Notes: generated by a model not told the origin, from the sequence alone. A stretch of DNA of 64,000 nt from Candidatus Brachythrix odensensis (GCA_016714465.1 JADKDT010000001.1:434001-498000), one strand, 5' to 3'; shown: positions 29,623 through 38,602, numbered from the stretch's first letter. A program made the numbers and translations.

Positions 29623-30014
29623 ACTCCGGCCATCTGCTTGACACGAGCGCCTTCATCTGGTGGCTGAGCGATCACCGCCGCCTGAGCGTCGATGCGCGAC
29701 GGCTTATTCTGGACGGCGCCAACCCGGTCTGGCTGAGCGCTGCGTCAATCTGGGAGATGGCGATCAAAGTCAGCCTTGGAAAACTGCGCGTTCCGGGAAA
29801 TCTGGACGATCTTGTGGAAACCCAGACGCGAGCGAACGGGCTGCAAGTGCTTGATATTCGGGCTCGGCATGCATCTGCCACGATGAGTCTGCCGCCGATC
29901 CACAATGACCCATTTGACCGAATGCTGATCGCGCAGGCGCAGTCCGAGAACCTCGTCCTGCTTACGCCAGATTCCCTCATCGCCCAATACCCGGGCGTGC
30001 GGGTGGTCTGGTGA
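29619..30014 (+). CDS. vapC: VapC-like PIN-domain RNase toxin
   Basis: A 131-residue PIN protein of normal size. The acidic metal-binding residues are in place: D8 in LLDTSAFIWW, E46 in AASIWEMAIK, D100 in HNDPFDRMLIAQA and D118 in LLTPDSLIAQY. The 'SIWEMAIKVSLGKL' wording is that of the COG3744 branch, which pairs with Phd-type antitoxins. PIN toxins of this kind cleave tRNA or rRNA; the target here is unknown. It is followed two bases after its stop by a long palindrome. Confidence 0.93.
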   Translation: MNSGHLLDTSAFIWWLSDHRRLSVDARRLILDGANPVWLSAASIWEMAIKVSLGKLRVPGNLDDLVETQTRANGLQVLDIRARHASATMSLPPIHNDPFDRMLIAQAQSENLVLLTPDSLIAQYPGVRVVW

Positions 30015-30016
30015 TT

Positions 30017-30074
30017 GCCGGAATCGATGGTCCCCGTCCCGGCGTACGGCGGGACGGGGATCATCGATTCCGGC
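30017..30074. repeat. Intergenic palindrome, GTAC-apex family (copy 3)
   Basis: Arms begin gccggaatcgatg and end catcgattccggc around CCCCGTCCCGGCGTAC; two mismatches. It fills the gap between the convergent toxin gene (2 bases away) and dapA-like gene (7 bases away). Confidence 0.88.
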
Positions 30075-30081
30075 GCGTTCA

Positions 30082-30978
30082 TTACAGCGTCGGCCGCGCA
30101 GCGAGGGCCGTCTCGATCACCGAGCGGGTGTAGGCCAGCTCCTCGCCGACCAGTTCCAGGCGCGGCGGGCGGACCCGCGCGCTGCCCATCCCGACCAGCT
30201 CCTGGGTGAGCTTGATTTGTTGGACGAACTTGATCGTCACATCGAGCCGGAGCAGGGGCAGGAACCAGGCGTAGAGCTTGAACAGCTCGGGGGTCATGCC
30301 CTTGCGCGCGCCCTCGAACAACACGACCGACTCGCGCGGGAAGGCGTTGACCAGCCCGGCGATCCAGCCCTGCGCGCCGGCCTGGGCGCCTTCGACGATC
30401 ATGTCATCGACCCCGCACAGCAAAGCCAGGCGCTCGCCGAGCAGGGCGCGAATCGCCGCGATCCGGCGCACGTCGGCGCTCGACTCCTTGACCGCGTGCA
30501 GGTTCTTGTGCTCGGCCGCCAGCTCGGCGATGTGGGCGGCCGAGAAGTCGGTCTTGTAGGCGGGTGGATTGTTGTAAAGCATGCAGGACAGCTTGGGGGC
30601 CGCCTTCATCACCGCCGAGACATGGGCCTTCATCTCGCGCCAATCCGAGGCGTAGACATACGGCGGGAGGACCATCAGGCCCTGGCAACCCAGTTCGCCG
30701 GCCATCTTCGCGATCCGGACTCCTTCGAGCGTCGACAAGGACGACACGCCGGCCACGATCGGCACCCGCCCGCCGACAGCGGCGACCAGGTTTTTCAGAA
30801 TGTCGGCCTTGTCCTCAAAGGTGAGGGTTGCGCCCTCGCCCAGCGAGCCGAGCGCCACCAGGCCGGTGCAGCCAGCATCGACCATCCAGCGCGCATGGCG
30901 GGCCATGAACTTGTGGTCGATCGAGAGGTTCTTGTTAAACGCCGTGGTCATGGCGGGGATGACGCCGGTCCAGTTCAT
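30082..30978 (-). CDS. DapA-family aldolase/deaminase, probably 1-pyrroline-4-hydroxy-2-carboxylate deaminase
   Basis: A 298-residue (beta/alpha)8 barrel of the dihydrodipicolinate synthase/N-acetylneuraminate lyase family, started at ATG 30978 behind AAGGAG. Visible are GSLGEGATLT (substrate carboxylate loop), Y135 in CMLYNNPPA and the Schiff-base lysine K164 in LHAVKESSADV. Family members share chemistry but differ in substrate. The operon also holds a proline racemase-type epimerase and a D-amino acid oxidoreductase, so by the known hydroxyproline pathway this would convert 1-pyrroline-4-hydroxy-2-carboxylate to alpha-ketoglutarate semialdehyde and ammonia. The specific function is inferred from neighbours. 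Confidence 0.85.
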   Translation of the reverse strand: MNWTGVIPAMTTAFNKNLSIDHKFMARHARWMVDAGCTGLVALGSLGEGATLTFEDKADILKNLVAAVGGRVPIVAGVSSLSTLEGVRIAKMAGELGCQGLMVLPPYVYASDWREMKAHVSAVMKAAPKLSCMLYNNPPAYKTDFSAAHIAELAAEHKNLHAVKESSADVRRIAAIRALLGERLALLCGVDDMIVEGAQAGAQGWIAGLVNAFPRESVVLFEGARKGMTPELFKLYAWFLPLLRLDVTIKFVQQIKLTQELVGMGSARVRPPRLELVGEELAYTRSVIETALAARPTL

Positions 30979-31041
30979 GCGGGTGTTCTCCTTGGAAATC
31001 GTGATTGGCCGCGCAGCGCGCGGGCCTGAATTCTCACATAC

Positions 31042-31090
31042 TGCCGGGATCGGTATTCCCCGGCGGAGCCGGGGAATACCGATCCCGGCA
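31042..31090. repeat. Intergenic palindrome, GGCG-apex family (copy 4)
   Basis: Perfect repeat with 22-base arms (tgccgggatcggtattcccc) and apex CCGGCGGAGCCGG. It ends 7 bases from the oxidoreductase stop, the same distance as copy 3 from the dapA-like stop. Confidence 0.9.
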
Positions 31091-31097
31091 AACCATT

Positions 31098-32348
31098 TCA
31101 GAGATAGCGGTCGGGCGAGAAGGCCGCCGCGTAGGCGGGCTGGGGTGCGCCCGTGAGGGCGTTGGCGATGAGTTGGCCGGTGACCGGGGCCATGCTCACC
31201 CCGAGCATCGAGTGTCCGGTCGCGGCCAGCAGGTTGGTGTAGTTGCGGAAGCGCCCGACAAAGGGCAGCCCATCGGGCGAGCATGGGCGCAAGCCATGCC
31301 AGACCGGCTTGTCGGCGAAGACGTTTGGCGTGTATTGCGGGAAGAAGCGCGGGATCGACTTGACGATGCCGGCCACCCGCCGGGCGCTGACCGACTCGTC
31401 GAGGCCGGTGACCTCCATCGTGCCGCCAAAGCGCAGGCTCGCGCCCATCGGCGTAACGGCCACCCGGGCCTCGACCAGGATCGCGCACACGCTGAGCTGG
31501 GCGGGCGGCTGCTCGAGGGTGATCGAATAGCCCTTGCCGGCCTGCATCGGCAAACGAACCCGCAACCCGGACGACGCACGCGGCGACCACGAGCCGGCCG
31601 CCAGGACGTATTGCGCGCCGCTCACATCGCCGGCCGAGGTCTTCACCGCCCGGACCGCGTCGCCGGAGGCGTCCCAGCCGGTCACCTCAACGCCATGCCG
31701 AATCTCGCCGCCGCTGCGCAGGATGGCCGCCCGCAGCGCGGCGAGCAATTGGGGCGGGGAGAGGAAGCAGTCCAACGGGAACAAGACGCCGCCCGCGCAG
31801 GTGATGTCGACGCCCGGATTGAGGGCGCGGGCCTGCTCGGGCGTGAGCGGCTCGAGGGCAACGCCCAGACGCGCAGCGGCTGGCTTGAGGGCGAGCTCAT
31901 GCTGGAGTGCTTCCTCGCTCGCGCACAGCATCATGAGCCCGCGCTTCTGCAGGCCGAAGTCCAGCCCGTCGCGTGTGGCGAGTTGCTCGTAGAGCGCGCG
32001 GCTGTCGAGCTGAGAGGCCGCCAGGGCCGGCGCCGACGCTTCGCTGCGGGCCCGGCTCGAGGCCTGAAAGAAACGCCAGCACCAGGAGATCAGATCCGGG
32101 TCGAGCCGCGGGCGGATGTAGAACGGGCTCTCGGGGTTCAGCATCGAGCGCAGGCCCATCCCAATCATCCCGGGCGCGGCCAGGGGGACGAAGTGGCTGG
32201 GGACCACCATCCCGGCGTTGCCGGTCGAGCACGATTCGGACTCGGGAGGGTTGCGGTCGAGGACGGTGACGCTGAGGCCGGCCCGTTGGGCGAAGCACGC
32301 GACGCTCAGGCCGATGACGCCGCCGCCGATGATGATGAGGTCATGCAT
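31098..32348 (-). CDS. FAD-dependent D-amino acid oxidoreductase, probably D-hydroxyproline dehydrogenase
   Basis: A 416-residue DAO-fold flavoprotein. The N-terminal dinucleotide motif is MHDLIIIGGGVIGLSVACF with the FAD ribose acidic residue in VTVLDRN. The C-terminal FAD-contact region has WHGLRPCSPDGLPFVGRF and 'NLLAATGHSMLGVSMAPVTGQL', typical of DadA/glycine-oxidase-like dehydrogenases. In hydroxyproline catabolism such an enzyme oxidises cis-4-hydroxy-D-proline to the pyrroline substrate of the DapA-like deaminase; it sits between that gene and the epimerase. Electrons would go to oxygen or to the respiratory chain. Substrate inferred from the operon. Confidence 0.88.
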   Translation of the reverse strand: MHDLIIIGGGVIGLSVACFAQRAGLSVTVLDRNPPESESCSTGNAGMVVPSHFVPLAAPGMIGMGLRSMLNPESPFYIRPRLDPDLISWCWRFFQASSRARSEASAPALAASQLDSRALYEQLATRDGLDFGLQKRGLMMLCASEEALQHELALKPAAARLGVALEPLTPEQARALNPGVDITCAGGVLFPLDCFLSPPQLLAALRAAILRSGGEIRHGVEVTGWDASGDAVRAVKTSAGDVSGAQYVLAAGSWSPRASSGLRVRLPMQAGKGYSITLEQPPAQLSVCAILVEARVAVTPMGASLRFGGTMEVTGLDESVSARRVAGIVKSIPRFFPQYTPNVFADKPVWHGLRPCSPDGLPFVGRFRNYTNLLAATGHSMLGVSMAPVTGQLIANALTGAPQPAYAAAFSPDRYL

Positions 32349-32371
32349 GATGGGAAGGGGTCGGCGGCTAT

Positions 32372-32431
32372 TTCACCACAAAGGCACAGAGACACAAAGA
32401 ATGAGTGGATACCTTGTGCCTTTGTGGTGAA
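32372..32431. repeat. Inverted repeat of the 'ttcaccacaaaggcac' family
   Basis: Arms ttcaccacaaaggcac and gtgcctttgtggtgaa surround a loop containing agagacacaaagaatgag. It lies between the epimerase stop (24 bases away) and the oxidoreductase start. The 'caccacaaaggcacagagacacaaag' wording is a common dispersed repeat in Chloroflexota (from memory). Confidence 0.85.
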
Positions 32432-32455
32432 GTGTTTTCATGCCGCGATGCGCTT

Positions 32456-33394
32456 TCAAATGAGCTGGATCCCGAAACGAAACGGATCGTCCTCGTCCAG
32501 AATCAGAGTTGACTCGCCGGTGATATAGGCGCTTCCGGTGATGCTGGGGATGACAGCCCCATCAACGATCTCGATGCTGCCCTCGAAGACGCTGCCAATG
32601 ACGCTCTCCTGGCGCCACACATCGCCGGGGACCAGTTTGCCATCGGCGACCAGGCAGGCCAGTTTGGCGCTGGTGCCGGTCCCGCACGGCGAGCGATCGT
32701 AGGCCCGGCCGGGGCACAGTACAAAGCTGCGGCTGTCGGCGATCGGCGACGGCCCAAAGAGCTCGATGTGGTCGATCTCTGCTCCGTCATCGCCGGTGAC
32801 GCGGGCCGAGGTCAGAGCATGCCGGATGCGCCAGGCGACGTCAGTCAGGTCCTCGAGGTTGTCGCTGGCGACCTGTTGTCCGTGGTCGTTGACGAGGAAG
32901 AACCAGTTTCCTCCCCAGGCCACGTCGCCGTGAACCTGGCCGATTCCCGGCACATCCACCGCGACGCGCTTGTGCGCGCGCCAGGCAGGCACGTTGCGAA
33001 CCGTAACGGTGTGTTCGTCGCGCAGCGTGGCGGTGATCACCCCGACCGGCGTCTCGATCTTGTGGGTGCCGGGCTCGATCCGGCCCAGATGGACGAGCGT
33101 GACCAGCAGCCCGATCGTGCCGTGACCGCACATGCCGAGATAGCCCACGTTGTTGAAGAAGACGATCCCGGCCGCACAACTGGGATCAGAGGGCGCGCAC
33201 AACAGCCCGCCCACCAGCACATCCGACCCACGGGGTTCCAGCACAACGGCCCGGCGCAACCAATCGTGAGCGTCGCGCAGGCGGGCACGGGCGGCGCTCA
33301 TCGGGATGATGGGGAAATCGGGACCGCCGGCGATGACGATGCGAGTGGGCTCGCCGCCGGTATGCGAGTCGATGACATGGACGCGGTGGGGCAT
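32456..33394 (-). CDS. 4-hydroxyproline 2-epimerase (proline racemase family)
   Basis: A 312-residue protein from ATG 33394. Both catalytic cysteines of the racemase/epimerase group are present: C89 in GMCGHGTIG and C237 in DRSPCGTGTSAK. Retention of the second Cys argues for epimerase rather than the 3-hydroxyproline dehydratase group, which has Thr. Other family marks are HVIDSHTGGEPTR and GSVFEGSIE. It would convert trans-4-hydroxy-L-proline to cis-4-hydroxy-D-proline, the first step of a pathway completed by the next two genes. It appears to be the first gene of the operon. Hydroxyproline points to collagen- or plant-wall-derived peptides as a food source. Confidence 0.92.
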   Translation of the reverse strand: MPHRVHVIDSHTGGEPTRIVIAGGPDFPIIPMSAARARLRDAHDWLRRAVVLEPRGSDVLVGGLLCAPSDPSCAAGIVFFNNVGYLGMCGHGTIGLLVTLVHLGRIEPGTHKIETPVGVITATLRDEHTVTVRNVPAWRAHKRVAVDVPGIGQVHGDVAWGGNWFFLVNDHGQQVASDNLEDLTDVAWRIRHALTSARVTGDDGAEIDHIELFGPSPIADSRSFVLCPGRAYDRSPCGTGTSAKLACLVADGKLVPGDVWRQESVIGSVFEGSIEIVDGAVIPSITGSAYITGESTLILDEDDPFRFGIQLI

Positions 33395-33409
33395 AGGTGT
33401 TGATTGTAT

Positions 33410-33485
33410 GTGCGGGTTGCCACAGGCGATGTTCCCCGTCCCGGCGTACGCCGGGACGGGGAACATCGCCTGTGGCAACCCGCAC
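33410..33485. repeat. 76-base perfect palindrome, GTAC-apex family (copy 5)
   Basis: The longest member: 38-base arms with no mismatch (gtgcgggttgccacaggcga at the left end), centred on CCCGTCCCGGCGTACGCCGG. It lies between the divergent epimerase and GH13 genes, so it is in both 5' leaders and cannot be a terminator for either. Confidence 0.95.
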
Positions 33486-33537
33486 ATTACAATGCCGGTA
33501 TCGTTTCAACCGCTTTTCATCGACCCCTGGGGGACAG

Positions 33538-36500
33538 ATGCTTGAATTACTCATCAACCGCAGCGCCCGCGCCCGGTTCGAGATTGACCAGACCCTCTTC
33601 GCCACCAACGGCCGCCTGGTGTTCGCCAACTACTTTGCCACGCAACAGGTGGCCCATCGGATCAGCGGGGCGGGGGTGCCAACCCGGGCCGCCGACATTA
33701 ACGCGATGGGCCTCATCCACGAGCTCGCCCACATCGTCATCGAGCGCTACAAACGCACCAAGAAGCCGAATGTCCTGCGGGACGCGCTGGACCATCTGAC
33801 GGACGCTTTGGGCGAAGCTGAGGTGCAGCGCGCGCTGAGTGAGTTTGTCGAGCTCTTTCCCAGCCAGCCCGTCTTCCTGGGCGCGCTCACCCCGCAGCAG
33901 TATCTGAACGGCTCGACGGACGGCACGCCCAACCGCGAGATTGTGCTCGAGGAGATGGAGCTGGTCTGGCTGGCCAACGACAACCCAGCCTTCGCCCCGT
34001 ATCGCGAGCTATTCGACGACACCCGCCTGCGCGAGGCCACCCAGTACGTACCGAAGATGGCCCGCCTGCCCGAGTTCTTTGAGGGGCAGCCGAGTGTGGA
34101 CACCCCGCGCGGCAAGCTCAGCCTGTACGCCGCATTGCGGGCTCCAATCGATGCCAGCCCGTTTTCGCTGGAGGGCCAGCTCGAGGTCATCCGGGAAGTG
34201 TGGGGGCCGCTGCTTGGCGATCAGATCGCCGTGATCAATCGGCTGTTGATCGGCCTCGACCGCATCCACGAGGAAGGCCGGGCGATTCTGGTCGGGCGGG
34301 GCGAGATGGGCGTGGTCGGCGACGGAAACCGGCAGGCCCAGCCGCCCCGTTTTGACGCCGCATTCTTCTCCGAAATGACCGGCGGTGGCGGCGATCCAGG
34401 CGTCCCCGCCAGCCAGGCGGGTGCAACCGTGACGCCAGAGGCGCCCTACGAGCCCGAGGCCTATACGCTTGATCAGGCCTGGATGCCGAATGTGGTCATG
34501 ATCGCCAAGAGCAGCTACGTCTGGCTCGATCAGCTCGGCAAGAAGTATGGCCGGTCGATCACCCGGCTCGATCAGATTCCGGACGCCGAACTGGATCAAC
34601 TTGCGGGCTGGGGGATCACCGGGCTGTGGCTGATCGGTCTGTGGGAACGCAGCCTGGCCAGCCAGACGATCAAGCAGAAGATGGGTAACCCCGAGGCGAT
34701 TGCCTCGGCCTACTCGCTGAAGGACTACGTCATCGCCGCCGACCTCGGCGGCGACGCGGCGCTCGCCGATCTCAAGGCCCGAGCCTGGAAACGGGGCATC
34801 CGCCTCGCCAGCGACATGGTCCCAAATCACACGGGTCTGGACTCAACCTGGGTGGCCGAACATCCCGAGTGGTTTCTGTCATCGGCCCTGCCGCCGTATC
34901 CGAACTACACCTACAACGGTCCGAACCTGTCCTCGGATTCGCGGATCGAAGTGTATCTCGACGACCACTACTACGATCATAAGGATGCGGCAGTGGCGTT
35001 CAAACGGGTCGATGCGGCCACCCGAGAGGTCAGTTACCTGTATCATGGCAACGACGGGACCGGGTTGCCCTGGAATGACACTGCCCAAATTGATTACCTC
35101 AACCCGGTCGCCCGCGAGCAGGTGATCCAGTCCATCCTCGGCGTCGCAAAGCAGTTCCCGATCATTCGCTTCGACGCCGCGATGGTCCTGGCCAAGCGCC
35201 ACATCCAGCGCCTGTGGTACCCCGAGCCGGGCACTGGCACGGGGATCGCCTCGCGCGCGTCGAACGCAATGACCAAGGCTGACTTCGACGCCCTGATGCC
35301 CAGGGAGTTCTGGCGCGAGGTGGTTGATCGGGCCGCCATCGAGGCGCCCGAGACCCTGCTGCTGGCCGAGGCCTTCTGGATGCTGGAGGGCTACTTCGTC
35401 CGCACCCTGGGCATGCATCGGGTCTACAACAGCGCGTTCATGATCATGCTGCGCGACGAAGACAACGCCGGCTATCGGCGGGTGATGCGCGACACGCTCG
35501 AGTTCGACCCGCAGATCATCAACCGGTATGTCAACTTCATGAACAACCCCGACGAGAAGACGGCGGTTGAGCAATTCGGCAAGGCCGACAAGTATTTCGG
35601 CGTGTGCGCGATGGCAGCCACACTCCCCGGACTGCCCATGATCGGGCACGGGCAATTTGAGGGTTACACCGAGAAGTACGGCATGGAGTACCGCCGGGCG
35701 TACTACAACGAAGTTCCCGACGCAGGCTTCATCGCGTATCACGAGCGGGTGATTGTGCCGATCCTCAAGAAGCGGCGCGTTTTCGCCGGCTCTGAGAACT
35801 TCCTGCTCTATGATTTTGTCGCCGACAGCGGTGGGGTGGACGAGAACGTCTACGCCTATTCAAATGGCGCCGGCCTCGATCGCGGCCTGTTTCTGTTCAA
35901 CAACAAGAACGCGACGACCCGCGGCAGGATCAAGCATTCGGTTGCGTTTGCTCAGAAGACCGGCTCGGGTGATGAAAAGGAACTGGTTACCCGCCCGTTG
36001 AGCGACGGATTGAGCCTGACCAATGCCGCAGAACGATTCGTCATCCTAAGCGATCAGTTCAACCGGCTGGAATACCTGCGCAACGCGCGCGATGTCTTCG
36101 CCAACGGGATGACCTTTGATCTTGGCCCGTACGAGTGCCTGGCCTTCACCGGCCTCCGCGAGGTGGTCGACCCTGATGGTCGTTATGCGTCTCTCGAGGC
36201 GGCCCTCGCCGGCGGTGGTGTTCCCGATATTGAGGAGGCCCTCCGGATGGCCTGGCTTCAACCGCTGAATGGCGCGTATCGGGCCCTGGTGAACGTCCGC
36301 CACTTTAACGAACTGCTGGCTGCTGCGCCGACCCCGTCCGAAGCCGTGTTGAACACGCTCGAGGCGCGCTGCCGGGCGCTGTATGCCGAGGCGGCCGCGC
36401 TTGCCGGAGCAACGACGAACCCGGAGGCCATCGCGGCCGTCGCCCACGAATCCAGACTCGAAGTCGAGCGGGCGCTGGCGACCAAAGACGTCATCGACAC

Positions 36501-37023
36501 GCCGGAAAAGTGGAGCTTCAGCTTGCCCTGGCTGTTCACCCATATGCTGGGCAAGTTCGCGCCCGAAGGGCAGACGGTTGACCCGGCCGTGATGGCCCGG
36601 GCGCGGATGGACGAGTGGCGGTTGAACGGCATCATCGAGGCGGCCTTGCGCGACTTTGGGCGAACGAGCGACGAGGCCTGGCGCGCGACGGCGCTGGTCA
36701 AGGCCCTGGTCACCCACCAGGATTGGCACCGCAAGACAGCGGCTGAGGCGCCGGCGATCCTTCGCGCGTTGGCCACCGATCCGGATGTGCGTGACCACTG
36801 GCGGGTCAACGAGTTTCAGGGCATTACCTACTTCAACCAAGAGGGCTTCGAGGAGCTTCTCGCTCGGATGCTGCTGATCGGCGGGATTGATATCGCGCCC
36901 GAGCCCGGACCGAAGCACGAGAAGCTTTCCCGCTTCTTTGCGGCTTATGACGCGCTCAGGGCCGCGGTGCCGGCTTCGGCCTACGATCTCAACAAACTCG
37001 TTCGCGAGGTAACGCAGGCATGA
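33538..37023 (+). CDS. Large alpha-amylase-family (GH13) enzyme
   Basis: A 1161-residue protein from ATG 33538. An N-terminal domain of about 320 residues (MLELLINRSARARFEIDQTL) precedes the catalytic barrel. GH13 regions are visible: I, LASDMVPNHTGLDS (about 426); II, IIRFDAAMVLAKRH with the nucleophile Asp (about 543); III, LLLAEAFW with the acid/base Glu (about 609); IV, YVNFMNNPDEKT (about 668), where the usual NHD is NNPDE. The absence of the region IV His-Asp pair is unusual and may mean altered specificity. The C-terminus is a long helical domain. No signal peptide, so probably cytosolic alpha-glucan metabolism, in line with the starch-synthase-like gene 4 kb away. The next gene overlaps its stop (ATGA). 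Confidence 0.85.
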   Translation: MLELLINRSARARFEIDQTLFATNGRLVFANYFATQQVAHRISGAGVPTRAADINAMGLIHELAHIVIERYKRTKKPNVLRDALDHLTDALGEAEVQRALSEFVELFPSQPVFLGALTPQQYLNGSTDGTPNREIVLEEMELVWLANDNPAFAPYRELFDDTRLREATQYVPKMARLPEFFEGQPSVDTPRGKLSLYAALRAPIDASPFSLEGQLEVIREVWGPLLGDQIAVINRLLIGLDRIHEEGRAILVGRGEMGVVGDGNRQAQPPRFDAAFFSEMTGGGGDPGVPASQAGATVTPEAPYEPEAYTLDQAWMPNVVMIAKSSYVWLDQLGKKYGRSITRLDQIPDAELDQLAGWGITGLWLIGLWERSLASQTIKQKMGNPEAIASAYSLKDYVIAADLGGDAALADLKARAWKRGIRLASDMVPNHTGLDSTWVAEHPEWFLSSALPPYPNYTYNGPNLSSDSRIEVYLDDHYYDHKDAAVAFKRVDAATREVSYLYHGNDGTGLPWNDTAQIDYLNPVAREQVIQSILGVAKQFPIIRFDAAMVLAKRHIQRLWYPEPGTGTGIASRASNAMTKADFDALMPREFWREVVDRAAIEAPETLLLAEAFWMLEGYFVRTLGMHRVYNSAFMIMLRDEDNAGYRRVMRDTLEFDPQIINRYVNFMNNPDEKTAVEQFGKADKYFGVCAMAATLPGLPMIGHGQFEGYTEKYGMEYRRAYYNEVPDAGFIAYHERVIVPILKKRRVFAGSENFLLYDFVADSGGVDENVYAYSNGAGLDRGLFLFNNKNATTRGRIKHSVAFAQKTGSGDEKELVTRPLSDGLSLTNAAERFVILSDQFNRLEYLRNARDVFANGMTFDLGPYECLAFTGLREVVDPDGRYASLEAALAGGGVPDIEEALRMAWLQPLNGAYRALVNVRHFNELLAAAPTPSEAVLNTLEARCRALYAEAAALAGATTNPEAIAAVAHESRLEVERALATKDVIDTPEKWSFSLPWLFTHMLGKFAPEGQTVDPAVMARARMDEWRLNGIIEAALRDFGRTSDEAWRATALVKALVTHQDWHRKTAAEAPAILRALATDPDVRDHWRVNEFQGITYFNQEGFEELLARMLLIGGIDIAPEPGPKHEKLSRFFAAYDALRAAVPASAYDLNKLVREVTQA

Positions 37024-37736
37024 AGCGTCCTTTGATTGGCATCACGACGCATTCGGCCAGTGATCCGATCCGGGCCGAGTTGGACACGCTGGTGGATGGG
37101 ATCGTCAACGGGATCGAGCGAGCGGGCGGGCTGCCGGTGCTCATCCCCTACAACCTGCCAGATGCCGCGGTTCGGGCCATCGCCGCAACGTTGGACGGGG
37201 TGCTGCTATCGGGCGGTGGAGACATCGACCCTGCCCGTTACGGCGCCGCGCGCGAGCCCGAGACCGGTGGCATCGACGACGGCCGCGATCGGGCCGAATT
37301 CACCCTGATCCATGCCCTGGTGGATGAAGATCGCCCGTTTCTCGGAATATGCCGCGGGGCGCAGATCGTCAATGTGGCGCTGGGCGGGACGATGCATCAG
37401 GAGGTCTCGCGCGCGCCGGGGGCCGACAAGCACACCTTCTATCCTGGTTATCCAGACGATCATTTGGCCCATCCGGTCCAGATCGCCGAGGAGTCGCATC
37501 TGTCGCGGATTCTGGGCAAGCCAATCCTGAGCGTGAACAGCCTGCATCATCAGGCGATTGGCAAGATCGGCGCTGGTGTGCGGGCCACCGCCCTGGCGCC
37601 GGACGGGGTAGTGGAGGCGATCGAGGTCGAGGATCACCCGTTTGGCGTAGGGGTGCAGTGGCACCCGGAGGCCATGCTGCATCATCCCGAGATGCAGACC
37701 CTGTTTGACGGGTTTGTTGCGGCGTGTCGGAAGTAA
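37020..37736 (+). CDS. Peptidase C26 / gamma-glutamyl-gamma-aminobutyrate hydrolase-like protein
   Basis: A 238-residue class I glutamine amidotransferase fold. The nucleophile is C111 in FLGICRGAQIVNVALGG, and the His-Glu pair is H215/E217 in GVQWHPEA. The N-terminus MKRPLIGITTHSA and the 'LSGGGDIDPARYG' motif are those of PuuD-type hydrolases, which release glutamate from gamma-glutamyl amines. No putrescine pathway genes are nearby and it is coupled to the GH13 gene by a 4-base overlap, so its substrate here is open. Confidence 0.9.
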   Translation: MKRPLIGITTHSASDPIRAELDTLVDGIVNGIERAGGLPVLIPYNLPDAAVRAIAATLDGVLLSGGGDIDPARYGAAREPETGGIDDGRDRAEFTLIHALVDEDRPFLGICRGAQIVNVALGGTMHQEVSRAPGADKHTFYPGYPDDHLAHPVQIAEESHLSRILGKPILSVNSLHHQAIGKIGAGVRATALAPDGVVEAIEVEDHPFGVGVQWHPEAMLHHPEMQTLFDGFVAACRK

Positions 37737-37739
37737 TTT

Positions 37740-37780
37740 AGAAGCGAAGGTCCCTGGCGAAGCCAGGGATCTTCGCTTCT
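37740..37780. repeat. Intergenic palindrome, GGCG-apex family (copy 6)
   Basis: Arms agaagcgaaggtccctgg and ccagggatcttcgcttct, one mismatch, apex CTGGCGAAGCCAG (a GAA-type tight loop). It begins 3 bases after the hydrolase stop and ends 6 bases before the convergent gene's stop, so it is well placed to end both transcripts. Confidence 0.9.
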
Positions 37781-37786
37781 GAGGGA

Positions 37787-38602
37787 TCAAGGTCGAGGCG
37801 GCCACACCCGCCCGGCAATCTCCGCGGCGATGGCTGCCGCCTGCTGGCGGGCGGCCTCGCCCCCGCAGCGGCGCAAAAGCGACAGCCCGGACTCGCCGTC
37901 CAGCCGAATCGTCCAGATCGCGCCGGCGTGCCCAAGCCAGGTGAGTGAGATCCCGGCCCGCCCGAGTGCAAAGCCCGTCAACGCGCCGCGCAGCTCGGCT
38001 TCGGCAACGGCAGCGACAAACGCCTCGGCGTCGATGGCGCTGAAGCCGCACCCGACCAGGGCGTTAACGCAAGAATTGTCCCCATCCCCCGTTTCGGTTC
38101 CTTCCGCCACTGGCCCCAGAATCGCGGTCGGCGCGAGCCACACCCGGGGGCGGAGGCCCTCGCATGCCGGGAGCGCCGACATCTCGGCCTGGGTGAGCGC
38201 CGCCAGCGTGTTCGCATCCCGGATCGGGATGAAATCGTGAATGCCGGACGCGTCCGGGCGGTAGGCGACCCCGCCATCGTGGTTGAGCGCGACATATACC
38301 TGGGCGGGCGCGCCTGCGCCCGAGGTCCGCATCAGCCATACTGCCGCGTCCGGATGCGCGCTGCGGGCGATTAACGCGCGTGGGCCATCCGCAAGCGTCA
38401 GGCGCCCTTCGCCGTTCGCGCGAAGCAATCCGCGCGCCAGCAGTGTTGCCCGCCCGTCCCGGAGCAGGGCAGCCCAGTCGGGATCCGAGTGGGCGACCAG
38501 CGCGCCCTCGGCCCCCAGCAGCCCGCCGCCCAGATTGAGCTCGTTCAAGATCACCCATAATTCGCCGGTGTTCAGGCGCAGGCCGGCCAGTTGATGACTC
38601 AT
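37787..38602 (-). CDS. EspG-like protein of the WXG100 operon (tentative)
   Basis: A 271-residue soluble protein from ATG 38602, starting MSHQLAGLRLNTGELWVILN. The opening helices, the 'LLARGLLRANGEGRLTLADGPRALIA' segment and the later DFIPIRDANTLAALT part recall EspG, the chaperone of type VII secretion substrates in actinobacteria, but the likeness is by pattern only. Its ATG overlaps the stop of the membrane protein gene upstream, and that gene overlaps the WXG100 gene, giving a three-gene coupled operon. If the EspG idea is right it would bind the WXG100 protein before export. Confidence 0.6.
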   Translation of the reverse strand: MSHQLAGLRLNTGELWVILNELNLGGGLLGAEGALVAHSDPDWAALLRDGRATLLARGLLRANGEGRLTLADGPRALIARSAHPDAAVWLMRTSGAGAPAQVYVALNHDGGVAYRPDASGIHDFIPIRDANTLAALTQAEMSALPACEGLRPRVWLAPTAILGPVAEGTETGDGDNSCVNALVGCGFSAIDAEAFVAAVAEAELRGALTGFALGRAGISLTWLGHAGAIWTIRLDGESGLSLLRRCGGEAARQQAAAIAAEIAGRVWPPRP

